This document shows, piece after piece, positions 47,182-57,156 of a stretch of DNA of 64,000 nt (position 1 is the first letter of the stretch; every line of letters begins with the position of its first letter). The DNA lies in NCBI RefSeq assembly GCF_004118285.1, contig NZ_SDHY01000001.1:62001-126000 (forward strand), in the 5' to 3' direction. This DNA is from Aquirufa rosea. GTDB taxonomy: Bacteria > Bacteroidota > Bacteroidia > Cytophagales > Spirosomataceae. Under the pieces are notes generated by a model that was not told the origin of the DNA, did no database searches, and worked only from the letters and a program-made list of their open reading frames with translations. Both the position numbers and the translations under genes were made by a program.

Positions 47182-47586
47182 ATGTACAGCCATGAAGTAA
47201 CATATCGAGTTTGTTATGCTGATACGGATCAGATGGGATATGTATATTATGGTAATTATGCCCGCTTATTCGAAATAGCTCGTGTGGAGACACTTCGTAG
47301 TTTAGGTGTAAGCTATAAGGAATTGGAAGATCAACAGATTGGATTACCAGTTTATGAAAATTATTCCAAGTTTTTGGCTCCGGCGTATTATGATGAATTG
47401 TTGACCATTAAATGTACGTTGTTGTCTTTGCCACAAGTGCGTATTCAATTTTCCTATCAAATTTTCAATTCAAAAAATGAACTGATTCACGAGGGAAAAA
47501 CGACTTTGGTTTTTATGGATATGAAAAGGCAAAAAATGGTCAAGGCACCAGATTACTTGATTGAGGTCTTGAAGCCCTATTTCTAA
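47182..47586 (+). CDS. YbgC-type acyl-CoA thioesterase
   Basis: Hotdog-fold thioesterase of 134 residues. The catalytic Asp is in ADTDQMGYVYYGNYARLFE, followed by the long helix ARVETLRSLGVSYKELEDQQ and the strands VRIQFSYQIFN and GKTTLVFMD. It is predicted to hydrolyse short acyl-CoA or aromatic acyl-CoA thioesters; in Proteobacteria the relative YbgC accompanies tol-pal, which is not seen here. It is tightly packed between mltG and yihY. Confidence 0.9.
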   Translation: MYSHEVTYRVCYADTDQMGYVYYGNYARLFEIARVETLRSLGVSYKELEDQQIGLPVYENYSKFLAPAYYDELLTIKCTLLSLPQVRIQFSYQIFNSKNELIHEGKTTLVFMDMKRQKMVKAPDYLIEVLKPYF

Positions 47587-47587
47587 T

Positions 47588-48556
47588 ATGAAAAAAAGTA
47601 TACTTCGTGAACTTAAAGTAATTTGGAAGGAACTAGAAGAGCACTATGTTTTGGCTCGGATTTTAAGTATACTTTATCAAAAAATATTCCAGTTTGATAT
47701 CGATGTGAGGGCCGCAGCTGTGGCTTATAATTTCACTTTAGCTTTCTTTCCTGCCATTATTTTCCTTTTTTCTTTATTGGCCTATTTACCCATTGATCAT
47801 TTAGACACAAAAATGATTGGCTTTTTGAAGGGTTCCATACCCAAAAGCATGTTGAAGGATTTATCTGAGTTAATTGTAGAATTGGTAAGTAAAAAGCGGG
47901 GAGGTGTTCTTTCCTTTGGTTTTATTTTGGCTATATACGCCTCTACAAGTGGTATAATGGCCTTGATTAGGTCTTTCAATTTAACTTATAAGACCAATGA
48001 AAATAGAGGTTTTATCAAGGAAAGAGTCATAGCTGTCACTCTGAATTTTTTATTAACATTTGTGCTGATAACTGCTTTTTTGGTTTTTATCGTTGGGAAT
48101 TTAATTGTTCATAGCTTGGCAAATCGGGGTTTGATCAACTATGACTTTACCTTTTATATCATCAAGATATTAACTTATTTTGTTATTTTTTCTGTCTTCT
48201 TTTTGACCATTTCCATCATCTATTTTTATGCGCCTGCTATTCACAAAAGATGGAAATTTTTTAATGCAGGTTCCATTACTGCGTCCATTATGACCATTTT
48301 GATTACCAATATATTCTCATATTATTTGTTGAATTTTGCAAGTTACAATAAGGTGTATGGTTCTATTGGTTCACTGATAGCTCTGATGGTTTGGTTGTAC
48401 TTTTTTGCCTTAATTCTATTGGTAGGTTTTGAAATTAATGCCAGTATCGATCAGGTAAAAATCGAGGATAATGAGCAAGAACCTAATGATTTCTTTTATC
48501 CACCTTCTCGCATAGAAAATGGAAGCAATTTTTTTAAAGATTTACGAGAAGAATAA
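47588..48556 (+). CDS. YihY/virulence factor BrkB family membrane protein
   Basis: Inner-membrane protein of 322 residues with about six transmembrane segments (for example AYNFTLAFFPAIIFLFSLLA, AVTLNFLLTFVLITAFLVFI and IKILTYFVIFSVFFLTISII). RAAAVAYNFTLAFFPAI, GGVLSFGFILAIYASTSGI and the GSIGSLIALMVWLYFFALIL stretch define the family. Older names (RNase BN) were mistaken; the function is unknown. It starts 1 base after the thioesterase stop and overlaps the next gene by 38 bases. Confidence 0.92.
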   Translation: MKKSILRELKVIWKELEEHYVLARILSILYQKIFQFDIDVRAAAVAYNFTLAFFPAIIFLFSLLAYLPIDHLDTKMIGFLKGSIPKSMLKDLSELIVELVSKKRGGVLSFGFILAIYASTSGIMALIRSFNLTYKTNENRGFIKERVIAVTLNFLLTFVLITAFLVFIVGNLIVHSLANRGLINYDFTFYIIKILTYFVIFSVFFLTISIIYFYAPAIHKRWKFFNAGSITASIMTILITNIFSYYLLNFASYNKVYGSIGSLIALMVWLYFFALILLVGFEINASIDQVKIEDNEQEPNDFFYPPSRIENGSNFFKDLREE

Positions 48557-49145
48557 CTCGGAGGCACTGATTGACCAAGTCGTTCAAATATTGAAGAAAA
48601 ATGGGGTAATTATTTATCCTACAGATACCATGTATGCTTTGGGTTGTTCTATTCAATCCACGCAGGCGGTAGAAAGAATCTGTGAAATCAAACAAATTAA
48701 GCCTAATAAAAATCGCTTTTCATTTATTTGTGCTGACTTAAGTTCTATTGCTGGTTTTGCTAAGGTGAGTGATTTTGCATTTAAAATTCTTAAAAGGTAT
48801 TTGCCAGGTCCATATACATTTGTGTTACCAGCTAGTTCTAAAGTGCCTTCTATCTTAGTTCAAGGTAAAAAAACTGTCGGTATCAGAATACCAGATTATG
48901 AGCCTATTTTGGAAATTGTGAAAGCTTTGGGGCACCCTTTACTGACGACTACTTTACCACAAGAGGGTTTAGATATTGAGGATTTCACAGATCCAAGTTT
49001 GATTTTTGATGCCTATCAAAATAAAGTCGATTTGGTTCTCAACGGTGACTTTGGAGGAATACAAGCTTCCAGTATCATTGATTTACAAAACGATGAAATT
49101 GAGGTGATACGGGAAGGGGCAGGAGATTGCATTGATTTCCTTTAA
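48519..49145 (+). CDS. Sua5/YciO-family L-threonylcarbamoyladenylate synthase-like protein
   Basis: A 208-residue YrdC-fold protein. Nucleotide-binding and lysine/arginine motifs: GVIIYPTDTMYALGCSIQS, ERICEIKQIKPNKNRFSFI, KRYLPGPYTFVLPAS, TVGIRIPDYE and LLTTTLPQEG. It is closer to YciO than to full Sua5 (no C-terminal Sua5 domain). The family makes threonylcarbamoyl-AMP for tRNA t6A37; YciO members may be weaker or have another role. The ATG at 48519 lies inside the yihY 3' end (38-base overlap), so translation is probably coupled; no better start is seen. The 3' end overlaps the convergent acyltransferase by 4 bases. Confidence 0.88.
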   Translation: MEAIFLKIYEKNNSEALIDQVVQILKKNGVIIYPTDTMYALGCSIQSTQAVERICEIKQIKPNKNRFSFICADLSSIAGFAKVSDFAFKILKRYLPGPYTFVLPASSKVPSILVQGKKTVGIRIPDYEPILEIVKALGHPLLTTTLPQEGLDIEDFTDPSLIFDAYQNKVDLVLNGDFGGIQASSIIDLQNDEIEVIREGAGDCIDFL

Positions 49146-50014
49146 TTCCACTTGGTACTGATTTTTGCAGGTTTTTTATGCTTCCATCTTCGATGTGACC
49201 ATAGATATTGTTCTGGGTTTTCTATTATGGACTTTTCTAGTCGACGAGCAAAGCGCTCAATGATTTCTCCGTGAGGTAAATTTGCAAAACTGGGTTCTGC
49301 TAAAATTTCATAAGTCATGGAATATTGACCTCTACCTTTTCTGAGTAATTCAGCGAATACTACGGGATATTGATATTCCCGAGCAAAACGCTCCATACCT
49401 GTAAAGAAGGCTGTATCTTGATTCAAAAAATTCGTCCAATAAGCCGACTCTGGTTTTTGTGGAGCTTGATCTGCGGCCAAGCAAATTCCTCTGGGAACTA
49501 ATTTCCTGTCACGAGTAAGTATGACTGATTCTCGCTTTTCCATCAAAACGATATGTCCAAATTTCTGTCTTACTTCCATGCTAAACTGATTGAAAGCGGG
49601 GTTGTTTAATTTTTGATAGACGATATCATAGGTATTTTTTGTTAAGGCCAATCGATGAATAGCCCATTCCCAATTTCCTTGATGGCCAGCTACCATGATG
49701 ACAGGAATTCCTTGATCCAAGTAAATTTGAACTATTTCTGGATTTTTTAATTCCACATGGTCCAAAACTTGTTTTTCAGAGAGAGAAACCCCTTTGAAGA
49801 ATTCAACCAATTGGTCCGTTAGATAACCATAAAATTTAAAGGCAATTTCATTGATTTCTTTGGCAGATTTTTCTGGGAATGAACGCTGTAAGTTTTCCTT
49901 AATGACTTTTTTACGATAAGAGATTACGGCGTAAAATATCCATTTCAAACAGTTGGCAATTCCGTACAACACAAACAAAGGTAAGCTGCCTAGTAATTTG
50001 AAGAAAAACATCAT
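49142..50014 (-). CDS. LpxL/HtrB-like lysophospholipid acyltransferase family protein
   Basis: Inner-membrane acyltransferase of 290 residues that probably adds a secondary acyl chain to lipid A. An N-terminal membrane helix (FKLLGSLPLFVLYGIANCLKW) precedes the HxxxxE catalytic motif in MVAGHQGNWEWAIHRLAL. Further family blocks are VILTRDRKLVPRGICLAADQ, FFTGMERFAREYQYPVVFAE and NPEQYLWSHRRWKHKKP. Another glycerolipid or aminolipid acceptor is possible. It is the only lipid A late-acylation candidate in the window. It is divergent from the WbqC gene with a 64-base gap. Confidence 0.9.
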   Translation of the reverse strand: MMFFFKLLGSLPLFVLYGIANCLKWIFYAVISYRKKVIKENLQRSFPEKSAKEINEIAFKFYGYLTDQLVEFFKGVSLSEKQVLDHVELKNPEIVQIYLDQGIPVIMVAGHQGNWEWAIHRLALTKNTYDIVYQKLNNPAFNQFSMEVRQKFGHIVLMEKRESVILTRDRKLVPRGICLAADQAPQKPESAYWTNFLNQDTAFFTGMERFAREYQYPVVFAELLRKGRGQYSMTYEILAEPSFANLPHGEIIERFARRLEKSIIENPEQYLWSHRRWKHKKPAKISTKWN

Positions 50015-50078
50015 GAGCTTTCGGGGGCTTATTGGCGGTAATCTATTAATTTTGCAAATATCCGATTAATTTTTGGGA

Positions 50079-50675
50079 ATGCGCATTGAGATTCATTATT
50101 TACCTAACATTGAATATGTAAGCCTATTGCTTCGTCAAGAAGATATTCAATTTGAAGTGCACGAAAATTTCCCCAAGCAAACATTTCGAAACAGGGCACA
50201 TATTTTAGGAGCTAATGGAGTCCAGACTTTAATTGTTCCTATTCAACACGCTCCGCAAGGAAAACAATTAACGAAAGAGGTACGAATTGATTATGCCCAA
50301 AATTGGGTTAAAGTGCATCAAGGGGCCATCCAAGCGGCTTATGGAAAAGCTCCTTATTTTGAACATTTTGAGCCATTTATACGTGCTATTTTTGCGAAAA
50401 AAATAAATTTTTTAGTAGATTTAAATATCGAATTTCTCGAATTGTACGCCAGAGTTTTGGGTAAAAAGTGGAATTATTCTTTGACAGAATCGTTTCAAAT
50501 TGAAGAGAATGATGTATTTTGGAATTATATTCAGGCTAAGCAAGATTGGAAGAATAGAAGCGTTTATAAAGAGTTAGCTTACACACAATGTTTTGGAGAA
50601 AAATTCCAAGCCAATTTGTCGCTCTTAGATTTATTGATGAATCAAGGAAGGGATGCTAATCTTTTTTTAGGTTAA
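50079..50675 (+). CDS. WbqC-like family protein
   Basis: A 198-residue protein of the WbqC family. Family marks: the YLPNIEYVSLLL start (usually QP.Y.P...Y...), VHENFPKQTFRNRAHILGAN, LTKEVRIDYAQNWVKVHQGA, AYGKAPYFEHFEPFIRAIF and the CFGEKFQANLSLLDLLMNQG end. Members often sit in glycan biosynthesis clusters, but the biochemical role is unknown. The ATG at 50079 is chosen over an upstream TTG. It lies 59 bases before clpC on the same strand. Confidence 0.87.
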   Translation: MRIEIHYLPNIEYVSLLLRQEDIQFEVHENFPKQTFRNRAHILGANGVQTLIVPIQHAPQGKQLTKEVRIDYAQNWVKVHQGAIQAAYGKAPYFEHFEPFIRAIFAKKINFLVDLNIEFLELYARVLGKKWNYSLTESFQIEENDVFWNYIQAKQDWKNRSVYKELAYTQCFGEKFQANLSLLDLLMNQGRDANLFLG

Positions 50676-50734
50676 ATGAAGAAAAATTGAACAAATAGAA
50701 CGGTGTTCTTGTTCTCGGCATAAAAATTATATAT

Positions 50735-53281
50735 ATGGAGGCTAAGTTTTCAAATAAAGTGAAAGAAGTGATTTCTCTAGCAAGAGAAGAGGCCTTGCGT
50801 TTAGGACATGATTACATTGGGACAGAACACCTGATGTTAGGAATGATTCGTGATGGTGAGGGTCCAGGTATTGATTTATTGTTAAAGACAGGTGTGTCAT
50901 TGGATCAACTAAGGCAAAGCATTGAGCATTCAACTGCATCTACGAGTCGTTCTTCCTTTGACAGGCAAAATATGTTAAACATACCTTTGACCAAACAAGC
51001 GGAGAAGGTACTGAGATTGACTTACCTTGAAGCCAAGTATTTTAAAACCAATTTGGTAGGTACAGATCATTTATTAATGGCCATTTTACGCGATGAAGAC
51101 AATGTCGCTACTCAGATTTTAGAGAAGTACCAGGTGTATTACGATTTGATCAAAGAAATGGTGGAGTTCCAAAATGGTGCTGGTCAAGAAAATTCACCTA
51201 AAGCTAGTTCGGATACGGATGACAACGATGATGACAGTCGTTTATATTCTTCTGGTTCAGGCAGTTCATCTGGATCGGGTTCTACTTCATCGGGCACCAA
51301 AAGCGCAGAAAAAAGTAAAACTCCTGTTTTAGATAATTTTGGTAGAGACTTGACCAAAATAGCGGAAAATGGCAAATTAGACCCAATTGTTGGTCGTGAG
51401 AAAGAAATCGAGCGTGTAGCACAGATTTTATCTCGTCGCAAGAAAAACAATCCGATTTTGATAGGTGAGCCTGGTGTAGGTAAAACGGCTATTGCAGAAG
51501 GTTTAGCTCTGAGGATTATTCAGAAGAAAGTTTCTCGCGTATTATTTGGAAAACGCGTAGTTACTCTAGATTTGGCATCCTTAGTGGCTGGTACTAAATA
51601 CCGTGGACAGTTTGAAGAACGTATGAAGGCGGTGATGAATGAATTAGAGAAGTCAACAGACGTTATTTTGTTCATTGATGAGCTGCATACCATTGTTGGT
51701 GCAGGTGGAGCATCGGGGTCTTTAGATGCTTCCAACATGTTTAAGCCAGCTTTAGCAAGGGGTGATATTCAAGTTATTGGAGCAACTACTCTAGACGAAT
51801 ACCGTCAGTATATTGAGAAAGATGGAGCTTTAGCTCGTCGTTTCCAAACCGTCATGGTAGATGCTACCACCGTGGATGAGACGATTGAAATATTGAATAA
51901 TATTAAAGATAAATACGAGGAACATCATCATGTGATGTATACTCCAGAGTCCATTGTGTCCGCTGTTAAATTGTCGGATCGTTACGTGTCTGATCGTTTT
52001 CTTCCAGACAAAGCTATTGATGTCATGGATGAGGTAGGGGCTCGTGTACATATTTCTAACATCAATGTGCCTGCTGATATAGTGGCATTAGAGTCTCAGA
52101 TTGAGATTGTTAAGAAAGAAAAGAATCAAGTTGTTAAGTCGCAGAAATATGAGGAAGCTGCTCAATTGAGGGATCGTGAAAAGAAATTGATCGATCAATT
52201 AGAGCAAGCTAAAAACATCTGGGAAGAAGAGTCCAAGAAGCAGAAATTTACGGTTACCGAAGAACATGTTGCCGAAGTTATTGCACAAATGACGGGTATT
52301 CCGGTAAATCGTGTGGCTGCCAAAGAAGGTGAAAAACTCTTGTTGATGGAGCAAGAAATGTCTAAACATGTGATTGGACAAGGTGATGCCATCAAGAAAT
52401 TAGTTAAAGCCATACAACGTACTCGCGTTGGTTTAAAGGACCCTAAAAAGCCGATTGGTTCATTTATTTTCCTAGGCCCAACGGGTGTAGGCAAGACGGA
52501 GATGGCCAAGGTATTAGCCACTTATCTGTTCGATAAAGAGGACTCTCTAGTGCGAATAGATATGAGTGAATACATGGAGAAATTCAGTGTATCGCGATTA
52601 GTAGGTGCGCCTCCAGGCTATGTGGGCTATGAAGAAGGTGGGCAATTGACAGAAAAAATTCGCAGAAAACCTTATTCTGTGGTATTGTTAGATGAAATTG
52701 AAAAAGCGCATCCGGACGTTTTTAATCTATTACTTCAAGTGTTAGATGATGGTATTTTAACGGATGGTCTTGGAAGAAGAGTCGATTTTAGAAATACGAT
52801 TATCATTATGACTTCCAATATTGGAGCTAGAGATTTAAAGGATTTTGGTACAGGTATCGGTTTCTCTACTAAGTCAAGATTAGATAATGTAGAAGAGCAT
52901 GCAAAATCCACCATTCAAAATGCGCTGAAGAAGGCTTTTGCTCCGGAGTTTATTAACCGATTGGATGATATCATCGTGTTTAATTCTCTAGAAAAAGTTG
53001 ATCTGCATCAAATTATTGATTTGATGTTGGTTAAATTAAAAACTCGACTTTCAAATCTTGGATATACGGTAACATTGACCGAAAAGGCAAAAGATTATAT
53101 TGCAGAAAAGGGATATGATCCTCAATATGGTGCAAGGCCGTTAAATAGGGCTATCCAAAAATATGTAGAAGATCCGCTTGCAGAAGAAATTTTGAAAGGA
53201 CCTTTGGCAGAGAATGAAGTGATTGAGTTAGATTTCCCGGAGGGAGCTACAGATTTAGTTTTAACAAGAAAAAACCTATAA
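50735..53281 (+). CDS. clpC: ATP-dependent Clp protease ATP-binding subunit ClpC
   Basis: Class I Hsp100 unfoldase (848 aa) that feeds substrates to ClpP. Clp-N repeats (1-145), a Ser/Gly/Asp-rich linker (about 155-195), AAA1 with Walker [14 protein letters not shown] (244-256), the M-domain/UVR helix pair ([20 protein letters not shown]) that marks ClpC, AAA2 with [14 protein letters not shown] and the Clp D2-small domain. Sensor and Arg-finger regions look intact. The short M-domain with a UVR motif argues against ClpB. No mcsA, mcsB or ctsR lies next to it, unlike in Firmicutes. fabG follows after 18 bases. Confidence 0.95.
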   Translation: MEAKFSNKVKEVISLAREEALRLGHDYIGTEHLMLGMIRDGEGPGIDLLLKTGVSLDQLRQSIEHSTASTSRSSFDRQNMLNIPLTKQAEKVLRLTYLEAKYFKTNLVGTDHLLMAILRDEDNVATQILEKYQVYYDLIKEMVEFQNGAGQENSPKASSDTDDNDDDSRLYSSGSGSSSGSGSTSSGTKSAEKSKTPVLDNFGRDLTKIAENGKLDPIVGREKEIERVAQILSRRKKNNPILIGEPGVGKTAIAEGLALRIIQKKVSRVLFGKRVVTLDLASLVAGTKYRGQFEERMKAVMNELEKSTDVILFIDELHTIVGAGGASGSLDASNMFKPALARGDIQVIGATTLDEYRQYIEKDGALARRFQTVMVDATTVDETIEILNNIKDKYEEHHHVMYTPESIVSAVKLSDRYVSDRFLPDKAIDVMDEVGARVHISNINVPADIVALESQIEIVKKEKNQVVKSQKYEEAAQLRDREKKLIDQLEQAKNIWEEESKKQKFTVTEEHVAEVIAQMTGIPVNRVAAKEGEKLLLMEQEMSKHVIGQGDAIKKLVKAIQRTRVGLKDPKKPIGSFIFLGPTGVGKTEMAKVLATYLFDKEDSLVRIDMSEYMEKFSVSRLVGAPPGYVGYEEGGQLTEKIRRKPYSVVLLDEIEKAHPDVFNLLLQVLDDGILTDGLGRRVDFRNTIIIMTSNIGARDLKDFGTGIGFSTKSRLDNVEEHAKSTIQNALKKAFAPEFINRLDDIIVFNSLEKVDLHQIIDLMLVKLKTRLSNLGYTVTLTEKAKDYIAEKGYDPQYGARPLNRAIQKYVEDPLAEEILKGPLAENEVIELDFPEGATDLVLTRKNL

Positions 53282-53299
53282 ATCGATTAAATAATTAGT

Positions 53300-54046
53300 A
53301 TGAAATTAGTTGAAAACAAAGTTGTATTAGTAACTGGTGCTTCTAGAGGAATTGGGCGAGCGATTGCCATTTCATTTGCTAAATCAGGGGCTAATGTAGC
53401 TTTTACTTACTTATCTTCCGTGGAGAAGGGAGAGGCTTTAGAAAAAGAATTAGCGGCTTTTGGTGTTCGTGCTAAGGGTTATCGCTCGGATGCCTCACAG
53501 TATAGTGATTCGGAAGAATTAGTAAATTCAGTGCTGGAGGATTTTGGTTCTATTGATGTATTGATAAACAATGCGGGTATTACACGAGATGGTTTATTGA
53601 TGCGTATGAGTGAGGAGCAGTGGGATGAAGTGATTCGAGTGAACTTAAAATCTGTTTTCAACTTAACTAAAGCTGCCATCAAACCAATGATGAAAGCAAA
53701 GTCTGGCTCGATTATTAATTTAACTTCCATAGTTGGAATTAAAGGAAATGCAGGTCAAGCCAATTATTCTGCCTCCAAGGCCGGTATTATTGGTTTTACC
53801 AAATCTGTTGCCCTTGAATTAGGTTCTAGAAATATTCGTTGTAATGCCATTGCGCCTGGATTTATCGAAACCGAGATGACTGGCGAATTAAATGAAGCTA
53901 CAGTAGATGAGTGGACAAAAGCTATCCCACTGAAAAGGGGAGGACAAGCTGATGAGGTGGCCAACGTTTGTTTATTTTTGGGATCAGAATTATCTTCTTA
54001 TGTGACTGGTCAAGTGTTACAAGTGGATGGGGGTCTTTTAACCTGA
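53300..54046 (+). CDS. fabG: 3-oxoacyl-[acyl-carrier-protein] reductase FabG
   Basis: NADPH-dependent SDR of fatty-acid elongation (248 aa). Rossmann motif TGASRGIGRAIAIS (about 13-26), NNAGITRDGLLMRMSEEQWD, catalytic Ser in NLTSIVGIKGNAGQANYSAS with Y and K of YSASKAG, and CNAIAPGFIETEMT. The C-terminal VTGQVLQVDGGL is typical. ITRDGLLMRM favours FabG over other SDRs. The stop TGA overlaps the ATG of the following VWA gene by one base, so those genes are translationally coupled. Confidence 0.96.
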   Translation: MKLVENKVVLVTGASRGIGRAIAISFAKSGANVAFTYLSSVEKGEALEKELAAFGVRAKGYRSDASQYSDSEELVNSVLEDFGSIDVLINNAGITRDGLLMRMSEEQWDEVIRVNLKSVFNLTKAAIKPMMKAKSGSIINLTSIVGIKGNAGQANYSASKAGIIGFTKSVALELGSRNIRCNAIAPGFIETEMTGELNEATVDEWTKAIPLKRGGQADEVANVCLFLGSELSSYVTGQVLQVDGGLLT

Positions 54047-55860
54047 TGTTATTGGTTTTACTCAATTCATGGCTAAGCTCAGTTCCCCTTTGGTTGGGAC
54101 TGGGCTTAGTTTTTTTTATTGGCTTAGTCTATTATTGGCTGCAATTAAAAAATTCGTCCATTAGTGTTTTAGTCGTAATTCAAGCGGTTTTGCGCGGTCT
54201 TTTCTTACTGGGATTAATATTGTGTTTTGTTCCATGGAAAATATCGGTGCAGGAGCCTCAACATCTTCCTAGACGCATGTTGTTCATAGTGGATGATTCG
54301 CAATCGATGAATTTATCCAATTTCAAAAGTTTCATCAATGAAGCTTATGATAAAATTAAAAAGCTAAATTCTGGTGAACTGGAATTGAAATTGATATCAC
54401 TGAATCAGCGTGTCAACGAATTAGGAGATATTTTACCGAATGGTAAGTTTTCTTCTTGGGCACAGGTTCAAGAAATTATTCGAAAAGAATCAAAAGATGT
54501 TGATGTCACTCATGTATTTTTTGCCACCGATGCTCAATTAAGTCATTTAGATTCCCCTAATCCTTTAGGAAGAACGATTTATGTAATTCCATTTGGAAAA
54601 GAAGTCATTGGTCAAAAATTAGGTTTACTGGTTCCTTCTAAGCCTCTAATATCTGTATTAAATGAACCTATTCATGTTCCCATTTCTGTCTGGTCAAATG
54701 GGCAAGTAAATAGAAAAACGCCATCGATTAATGTCCTTTTGAACGGTCAATTATTTCGAGAATTGAAAGTAGAATTTGATAGAAATGTTGATTTTAAACA
54801 GGTGGATCTTGAAATGGTAGGGAAACGTCAAGGTAAATTTGAGGTGAGTATTCATTGGTCTGAAAGCCCCAATGATAGTCAAACTTTCACTTGGATTGTT
54901 CAAGAATTTAAAGCCAATATTGAGGCCTATGCCATAGCACCCAATCCTAGCATAGGTGTCATCAATCGAATAGCCAAAGAGGCTCACATGAATGTGCATT
55001 GGAATTTTACTCAACAAGTAAATTCCTTGGCACCAGCTGATAACTATTTGTTTTATGGAATTTTGCCGAAAGAATTACCCAAAGACAAATCTATTTGGAT
55101 ACTAAATGTATTGCCTGAGAACCTAAAACAAATCCCACAGATGGAGGAGATGTCTTCAATTGGGGAACATTTTCCAAGTGTTTGGAAAAAATGGGTTGCC
55201 CAAAGAACGTCTTTATCTGCTAATTCCCTAGAACTTTGGAAGGAACAAATGGCTGAAATGAAGGCCAAAGGAAATCATCAATATATAGATTCTGCCATCA
55301 ATGAATTATTTAAAATTAGCTTTTTAAGAAAAGCGGATGATCTATTTTCTCTGGAGTTAAATCAGACATCTTTTTTGTTGGGCGAGGAAGTGGTTTTTGA
55401 ATTAAGGCAATTGGAACAAGAGAATTTACAGCTTAAAGGTTTACAATTAAATGTTGAAATAAAAGGAGGAGGTACAACAACTCGTTTTAATCGAAAGATT
55501 ACTCAGGCGCATCAAGTAGAGAGTTTTATACCAAGTCGGCCAGGAAATTATCAGTACATAGCTACCCTTCAAGGAGCTAATAAAGTGGTCGAGTTTAAAG
55601 GGAAATTTACCGTTCAAGATTTAAATCTGGAAAGTGTAAAAGGTAGGAACTCAGTTAATTTGCAATTGTTAGCAAGTAAAGACGGCGTAAAGGTGGTGGA
55701 ATTGGCAGGATTATCGTCTATTTCATTTAATGACACAATAAACACGGATAAAGGAAAGTTAAAGGAAATTAATCTTTGGGAGTGGCCCTATTTTGGATTA
55801 GTCATGCTAATGATTTTGGCTGTTGAATGGATTATTAGAAAAAGTTTGCATCAGATATGA
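54046..55860 (+). CDS. VWA-like membrane protein
   Basis: A 604-residue protein with two N-terminal transmembrane segments (about 12-34 and 41-63), a long periplasmic or cytoplasmic domain and a C-terminal membrane helix (about 580-598, YFGLVMLMILAVEWIIRK). After the second helix, MLFIVDDSQSMNL shows a DxSxS metal site (D83, S85, S87) of the von Willebrand A fold. The remaining 350 residues look beta-rich and Ig-like but I recognise no family. The overall plan resembles BatA-type and other Bacteroidota VWA membrane proteins. The ATG at 54046 overlaps the fabG stop. The lipoprotein gene overlaps its 3' end by 4 bases. Confidence 0.8.
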   Translation: MLLVLLNSWLSSVPLWLGLGLVFFIGLVYYWLQLKNSSISVLVVIQAVLRGLFLLGLILCFVPWKISVQEPQHLPRRMLFIVDDSQSMNLSNFKSFINEAYDKIKKLNSGELELKLISLNQRVNELGDILPNGKFSSWAQVQEIIRKESKDVDVTHVFFATDAQLSHLDSPNPLGRTIYVIPFGKEVIGQKLGLLVPSKPLISVLNEPIHVPISVWSNGQVNRKTPSINVLLNGQLFRELKVEFDRNVDFKQVDLEMVGKRQGKFEVSIHWSESPNDSQTFTWIVQEFKANIEAYAIAPNPSIGVINRIAKEAHMNVHWNFTQQVNSLAPADNYLFYGILPKELPKDKSIWILNVLPENLKQIPQMEEMSSIGEHFPSVWKKWVAQRTSLSANSLELWKEQMAEMKAKGNHQYIDSAINELFKISFLRKADDLFSLELNQTSFLLGEEVVFELRQLEQENLQLKGLQLNVEIKGGGTTTRFNRKITQAHQVESFIPSRPGNYQYIATLQGANKVVEFKGKFTVQDLNLESVKGRNSVNLQLLASKDGVKVVELAGLSSISFNDTINTDKGKLKEINLWEWPYFGLVMLMILAVEWIIRKSLHQI

Positions 55861-57140
55861 GGTATTTGTTAGGTTTGTTTTTACTTGTTGTTGCATTTTC
55901 TTGTCGGCGGGAAGTGGTTTTGCCGGATGCAAAACCAGCTATATTTCAAGAGAAATTCAGTCAAATTCAACCTCAATTTATGCAGGTGGATTTTGAAATT
56001 AGTTATGATACTATTCAAAAATGGTTATCCTTTAAGCCAGGTAAAACGATATTTCAAAGTTCAAATAATGCATCTTTTATTGGCTTTCCTTTACAAGTTA
56101 CACTTCTGAATTCCATCAAAATTCAGGGCAATAATGCTAATGGTTTAAAATTTCAAATGCCCATAGGATTTATAGCAGAGCCAAGTTTAGCGGGATTCTC
56201 AGCCGGTAAGGTAAATGGACAAATGGATGTATCAGTACAAGCAGAATTGCAATCCACATCTGCTAATTCATTGTCAATTAAACAGTTACAGTATTCCTAT
56301 TCTTGGAAAGAGAAACCAAGTTTGAAAGTGGCAGGTTTTGGTGTGAATGTTACTTCAGTTATTGATCGATTATTAGCCAGTAAACAAGATCAATTTATCC
56401 ATCAAATTACGTCTCAAGTAAATCAGAGTATACATGCTTCCTCTTTAGAAAAGATGTTGAATAATTCTATCCGAAGTATGCCAATTAATGATTTTATGAT
56501 TCATCCAAAGGTTAATCAAATTGCCCTTGCTCAATTAGATTTAGGAACCTCAGTTTTGACAGGAACAGCCTATGTCAATAGTTCATTGGAGTTTTCTCAG
56601 CCAATGGAGAATCGGAATACCCTGAGTAACTCGGTTAAGTTAATTTCTCAGGTTCCTTCATTAACAAATTCTTCCCTTCCTTTTTCGGTGGATTTGAATT
56701 GGGAGTATTTGCGTCAAATGGTTGAAAGTCAGTGGAGAAAAGCTTCCAATCAACCTAGTTTAAGCTTGTCCATTGATAGAACCAATAAGGATTTTGTTCA
56801 ATGTGAAATCAAAGGGTATAAAGGTAAAGCCAGTACCTTTCATTTTAATTTTATTCCCGTATTGGTGGAAGATAAAAAAGTCAGTATTCGTTTGGTTTCC
56901 AAAGATTTACAGGGTTTAGGTTTTCCTTCAAGCTTGTTTAAAAAAAGCATCATTCGAAGATTAGAGCGTAATTTAGCTTCGTTTTCGGTGGATCCAACAT
57001 CTTTCCTTGATATGTCGATATGGAGAGAAAAAGGTATTCATGTAGAATCGATGGATTTAAATTTAGAGACATTACAATGGAATCAGGATGCACTGCACTT
57101 ATCGGGTAAGATGCTGGGCAAATGGTTCATAAAGAAATAA
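55857..57140 (+). CDS. DUF4403-like lipoprotein
   Basis: A 427-residue protein with an N-terminal signal ending in VVAFSCRRE, a probable lipobox with the Cys at residue 16. The rest is beta-rich, with a pattern recalling DUF4403: a duplicated lipid-binding-like (SRPBCC/BPI-like) arrangement, for example KVNGQMDVSVQAELQSTSAN, a helix DRLLASKQDQFIHQITSQVN and repeated strands in the second half. The assignment is by layout and is moderate. It overlaps the VWA gene by 4 bases, which suggests that the two products work together at the envelope. The RNase P RNA promoter box begins 4 bases after its stop. Confidence 0.72.
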   Translation: MRYLLGLFLLVVAFSCRREVVLPDAKPAIFQEKFSQIQPQFMQVDFEISYDTIQKWLSFKPGKTIFQSSNNASFIGFPLQVTLLNSIKIQGNNANGLKFQMPIGFIAEPSLAGFSAGKVNGQMDVSVQAELQSTSANSLSIKQLQYSYSWKEKPSLKVAGFGVNVTSVIDRLLASKQDQFIHQITSQVNQSIHASSLEKMLNNSIRSMPINDFMIHPKVNQIALAQLDLGTSVLTGTAYVNSSLEFSQPMENRNTLSNSVKLISQVPSLTNSSLPFSVDLNWEYLRQMVESQWRKASNQPSLSLSIDRTNKDFVQCEIKGYKGKASTFHFNFIPVLVEDKKVSIRLVSKDLQGLGFPSSLFKKSIIRRLERNLASFSVDPTSFLDMSIWREKGIHVESMDLNLETLQWNQDALHLSGKMLGKWFIKK

Positions 57141-57144
57141 AGCT

Positions 57145-57152
57145 TACCTTTG
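57145..57152 (+). promoter_or_regulatory. -7 promoter element of the RNase P RNA gene
   Basis: TACCTTTG is a perfect TAnnTTTG box and ends 4 bases before the predicted 5' end of the RNA, giving the expected start-site distance. No clear -33 TTTG is visible; the upstream region is the 3' end of the DUF4403-like gene. Confidence 0.6.
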
Positions 57153-57156
57153 TTTC

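Noticed and set aside
50690-50734. GAACGGTGTTC inverted repeat before clpC as a stress operator
   Set aside because: A 4-bp arm with a 3-base centre is too short to support and no matching repeat was found before other genes in the window.
51184-51330. Ser/Gly/Asp-rich segment of ClpC seen as a possible frameshift or insertion
   Set aside because: The frame continues without break into AAA1 and such linkers between the N domain and AAA1 are normal in ClpC.
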